DNA of 7,647 nucleotides from an uncultured Oscillospiraceae bacterium (GTDB lineage: Bacteria; Bacillota_A; Clostridia; Oscillospirales; Oscillospiraceae): contig CAKUMR010000050.1 of the NCBI GenBank assembly GCA_934667865.1, forward strand, positions 1 to 7,647, given 5' to 3'. Both the position numbers and the translations under genes were made by a program. Position 1 is the stretch's first letter. Every line of letters begins with the position of its first letter. Below the pieces are notes generated by a model, which was not told the origin of the DNA, did not search any database, and was given only the letters and a program-made list of their open reading frames with translations. This document shows, piece after piece, positions 6,551 to 7,647 of the stretch.

Positions 6551-6600
6551 GCGGGATGATTTTGAAATTTATGCGCACCTACGCGTCAACTCAAAATCCC

Positions 6601-6701
6601 ATCTGCACCTGTAGGGAACGGCCTTCTGCGCAGCCCTTGGCGGCTCTGCCGCCTTAGGGATGCGGCGTGCCCCTTGCGGGTAGGCCGTTCCGCGTGCAGG
6701 T
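6601..6701. repeat. Branched palindromic element, REP- or MITE-like
   Basis: The outer arms 6601-6608 and 6694-6701 pair over 8 bp with one G.U, around CTGCAC/GTGCAG. Inside, GGAACGGCCT (6615-6624) pairs perfectly with AGGCCGTTCC (6682-6691). The enclosed segment carries its own hairpins: CCCT plus GGCGGC (6634-6644) with GCCGCC plus AGGG (6648-6659), and CCC/GGG (6671-6673 with 6678-6680). A closed stem with at least two inner hairpins is typical of dispersed intergenic palindromic repeats. Only one copy is in this window, so repetition in the genome is an inference. Confidence 0.6.
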
Positions 6702-6747
6702 ACTGGCCTTTACGCCGTCGCCATCGGCGGTGAGGCGATATCTGAAA

Positions 6748-6779
6748 CGGCCCATCCGGAATGTCGGAATGGGAAACCG
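6748..6779. repeat. Bulged hairpin upstream of metF
   Basis: CCCAT (6751-6755) pairs with ATGGG (6769-6773), and CCG (6756-6758) with CGG (6765-6767) around the loop GAATGT, with one bulged A. Outer CGG (6748-6750) and CCG (6777-6779) extend the stem across an AAA bulge. The T-run at 6792-6797 lies too far downstream for a standard terminator. Confidence 0.45.
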
Positions 6780-6820
6780 AAAATCCACACATTTTTTACA
6801 TCCTTTCCTGTGAATACTTC

Positions 6821-6849
6821 TTGAATTTGAGGGGGAAATGTGATACGAT
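6821..6849 (+). promoter_or_regulatory. metF promoter with extended -10
   Basis: TTGAAT (6821-6826) and TACGAT (6844-6849) are separated by 17 nt, and TG at 6841-6842 one base before the -10 gives an extended -10 (TGnTACGAT). This is a good sigma-A match (4/6 and 5/6). Transcription would start near 6855-6857, giving a leader of about 70 nt. Confidence 0.65.
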
Positions 6850-6860
6850 AAAGTCGTATC
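6842..6860. promoter_or_regulatory. Interrupted palindrome overlapping the metF -10, candidate operator
   Basis: GATACGA (6842-6848) and TCGTATC (6854-6860) are perfect 7-bp arms around TAAAG. The repeat covers the -10 and the predicted start site, where a bound repressor would block RNA polymerase. A role in methionine or one-carbon control is only inferred from the gene downstream. Confidence 0.5.
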
Positions 6861-6925
6861 GGAATGCGCAGCATCCGTCTGGGTGTTCAGCGTAAAAATA
6901 TACATAATTTTAGGAGGCTAAAACC

Positions 6926-7647
6926 ATGAGCGTAGCTGAAATCATGGAGCAGCGCAATGCATTCTCGTTTGAGGTATTCCCCCCCAAGACCGACGTCGGC
7001 ATGGAAAAGCTGTGCGGCGAGGGCGGTGTGCTGGAAAAGCTGTACACCCTGGACCCGGACTACATCTCCTGCACCTACGGCGCAGGCGGCACCAATGTCG
7101 GCAAGAACCTTGAGGTTCTGAAGAAGATCAAGGCCGACGGCAAGTGCACCCCCGTGACCCACTTCACCTGCATCGGCAACACCAAGGAAGGCATCAAGGA
7201 GCAGCTCCAGACCTATCTGGACAACGGCATCGACCATATGCTCGCCCTGCGCGGCGACCTTCCCTTCGGCTGGAAGGGCACCGGCGGCGACCTGCACTAT
7301 GCCACCGAGCTTGTCAAGTTCGTCCGTCAGGAATTCGGCGACAAGTTCACCATCGCCGTGGCCGGTTCTCCCGAGGGCCACATCGCCTGCCGCAGTCTCG
7401 AGGCCGACATCGCCTATCTGAAGCAGAAGCAGGACAACGGCGCGGACTACATCATGACGCAGCTCTGCTGGGATATGGATCAGTTCCGCTACTGGCTCGA
7501 CGCCATCCGCGCCGCCGGTATCTGGATGCCCGTCGATGTGGGCATCATGCCCGTGCTCGATCAGGCCGCTACGATCAACATGGCGCTGTCGCACAACGGC
7601 TGCGTGATGGATCGCGAGCTGAGCCGTCTGATCTCCAAGTACTGGAT
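6926..7647 (+). CDS. metF: 5,10-Methylenetetrahydrofolate reductase (3' end outside window)
   Basis: MetF reduces 5,10-methylenetetrahydrofolate to 5-methyltetrahydrofolate on FAD, supplying methyl groups for methionine synthesis or the methyl branch of acetogenic metabolism. The first 240 residues are visible and the frame is open to the window end; the family usually has about 290-310. Motifs in order: FSFEVFPPK with catalytic Glu16, SCTYGAGG, THFTCIGNT, LALRGDLP with Asp111 (flavin site), AGSPEGH, QLCWD and GIMPV. Several positions differ from common MetF: AYPEGHP is AGSPEGHIA here, and QLFFD is QLCWD, so this is a divergent subfamily. AGGAGG (6912-6917) is 8 nt before the ATG, which fixes the start. 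It is transcribed from its own promoter. No SAM or tetrahydrofolate riboswitch is recognisable in the short leader. Confidence 0.93.
   Translation, partial: MSVAEIMEQRNAFSFEVFPPKTDVGMEKLCGEGGVLEKLYTLDPDYISCTYGAGGTNVGKNLEVLKKIKADGKCTPVTHFTCIGNTKEGIKEQLQTYLDNGIDHMLALRGDLPFGWKGTGGDLHYATELVKFVRQEFGDKFTIAVAGSPEGHIACRSLEADIAYLKQKQDNGADYIMTQLCWDMDQFRYWLDAIRAAGIWMPVDVGIMPVLDQAATINMALSHNGCVMDRELSRLISKYW

Larger units (their letters stand above)
6551..6820. other. Gene-free intergenic stretch rich in inverted repeats
   Basis: No credible coding sequence lies between the terminator and the metF promoter. Short open frames here lack a ribosome binding site and read through the palindromes. The stretch holds an 8-bp inverted repeat (GATTTTGA 6558-6565, TCAAAATC 6591-6598), the branched palindromic element at 6601-6701, a CGCCG/CGGCG hairpin (6713-6717 with 6725-6729), and the bulged hairpin at 6748-6779. 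The heptamer AAAATCC occurs at 6593-6599 and again at 6780-6786, on either side of the structured part. Confidence 0.6.

Noticed and set aside
6328..6657. A + strand frame running from inside the polyferredoxin gene through the terminator
   Set aside because: It overlaps the polyferredoxin in another frame, crosses the intrinsic terminator and palindromic DNA, and has no family motif.
6586..6905. Small minus-strand frames (6586-6792 and 6654-6905) in the intergenic stretch
   Set aside because: They translate the palindromic repeats into arginine-rich peptides with no Shine-Dalgarno and no known domain.
6855..6925. SAM or tetrahydrofolate riboswitch in the metF leader
   Set aside because: The leader is only about 70 nt and lacks the conserved core elements of either class.
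1..7647. CRISPR array, tRNA or rRNA gene, transposase, phage or defence genes
   Set aside because: I saw no regularly spaced repeats, no cloverleaf or rRNA sequence, and no such proteins on either strand.

Overview
The window comes from a GC-rich, low-oxygen Gram-positive bacterium, most likely a gut Clostridia member of the Oscillospiraceae type. The signs are strong GGAGG-type ribosome binding sites, third codon positions dominated by G and C, a single-chain xanthine dehydrogenase of the selenium-dependent type without a flavin subunit, an RnfB-like polyferredoxin, and a clostridial-style MetF. The lineage is an inference; there is no rRNA gene here to fix it. All genes lie on the + strand.

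Region 1 (1-3215) is the downstream end of an aromatic amino acid operon: the C-terminal part of chorismate synthase (aroC), bifunctional chorismate mutase/prephenate dehydratase (pheA), a fused shikimate dehydrogenase-shikimate kinase (aroE/aroK), and type II 3-dehydroquinate dehydratase (aroQ). Each stop codon overlaps the next start (ATGA, TGATG, ATGA), so the four genes look translationally coupled. Together they cover dehydroquinate dehydration, shikimate formation, shikimate phosphorylation, chorismate formation and the branch to phenylpyruvate. A Shine-Dalgarno sequence and ATG sit exactly at the AroE/AroK domain boundary, so a free kinase may also be made.

Region 2 (3216-3422) is AT-rich. 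It holds an intrinsic terminator for the aro operon and a leader for the next unit. The leader has two TATAAT hexamers, each overlapping a perfect palindrome (14 bp and 12 bp) with centres 31 bp apart.

Region 3 (3423-6550) is a self-contained two-gene unit: a molybdenum hydroxylase of the selenium-dependent xanthine dehydrogenase family, followed by a soluble 23-cysteine polyferredoxin and a clear intrinsic terminator. With no FAD subunit present, the polyferredoxin is the obvious candidate electron acceptor. This is the most interesting biology in the window, though no wholly new system is evident.

Region 4 (6551-6925) is a gene-free stretch of 375 bases. It holds a branched palindromic element of about 100 bp, other inverted repeats, and a promoter with an extended -10 overlapped by a perfect 19-bp interrupted palindrome. 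That promoter drives region 5 (6926-7647), a metF gene for 5,10-methylenetetrahydrofolate reductase that is cut by the window end.
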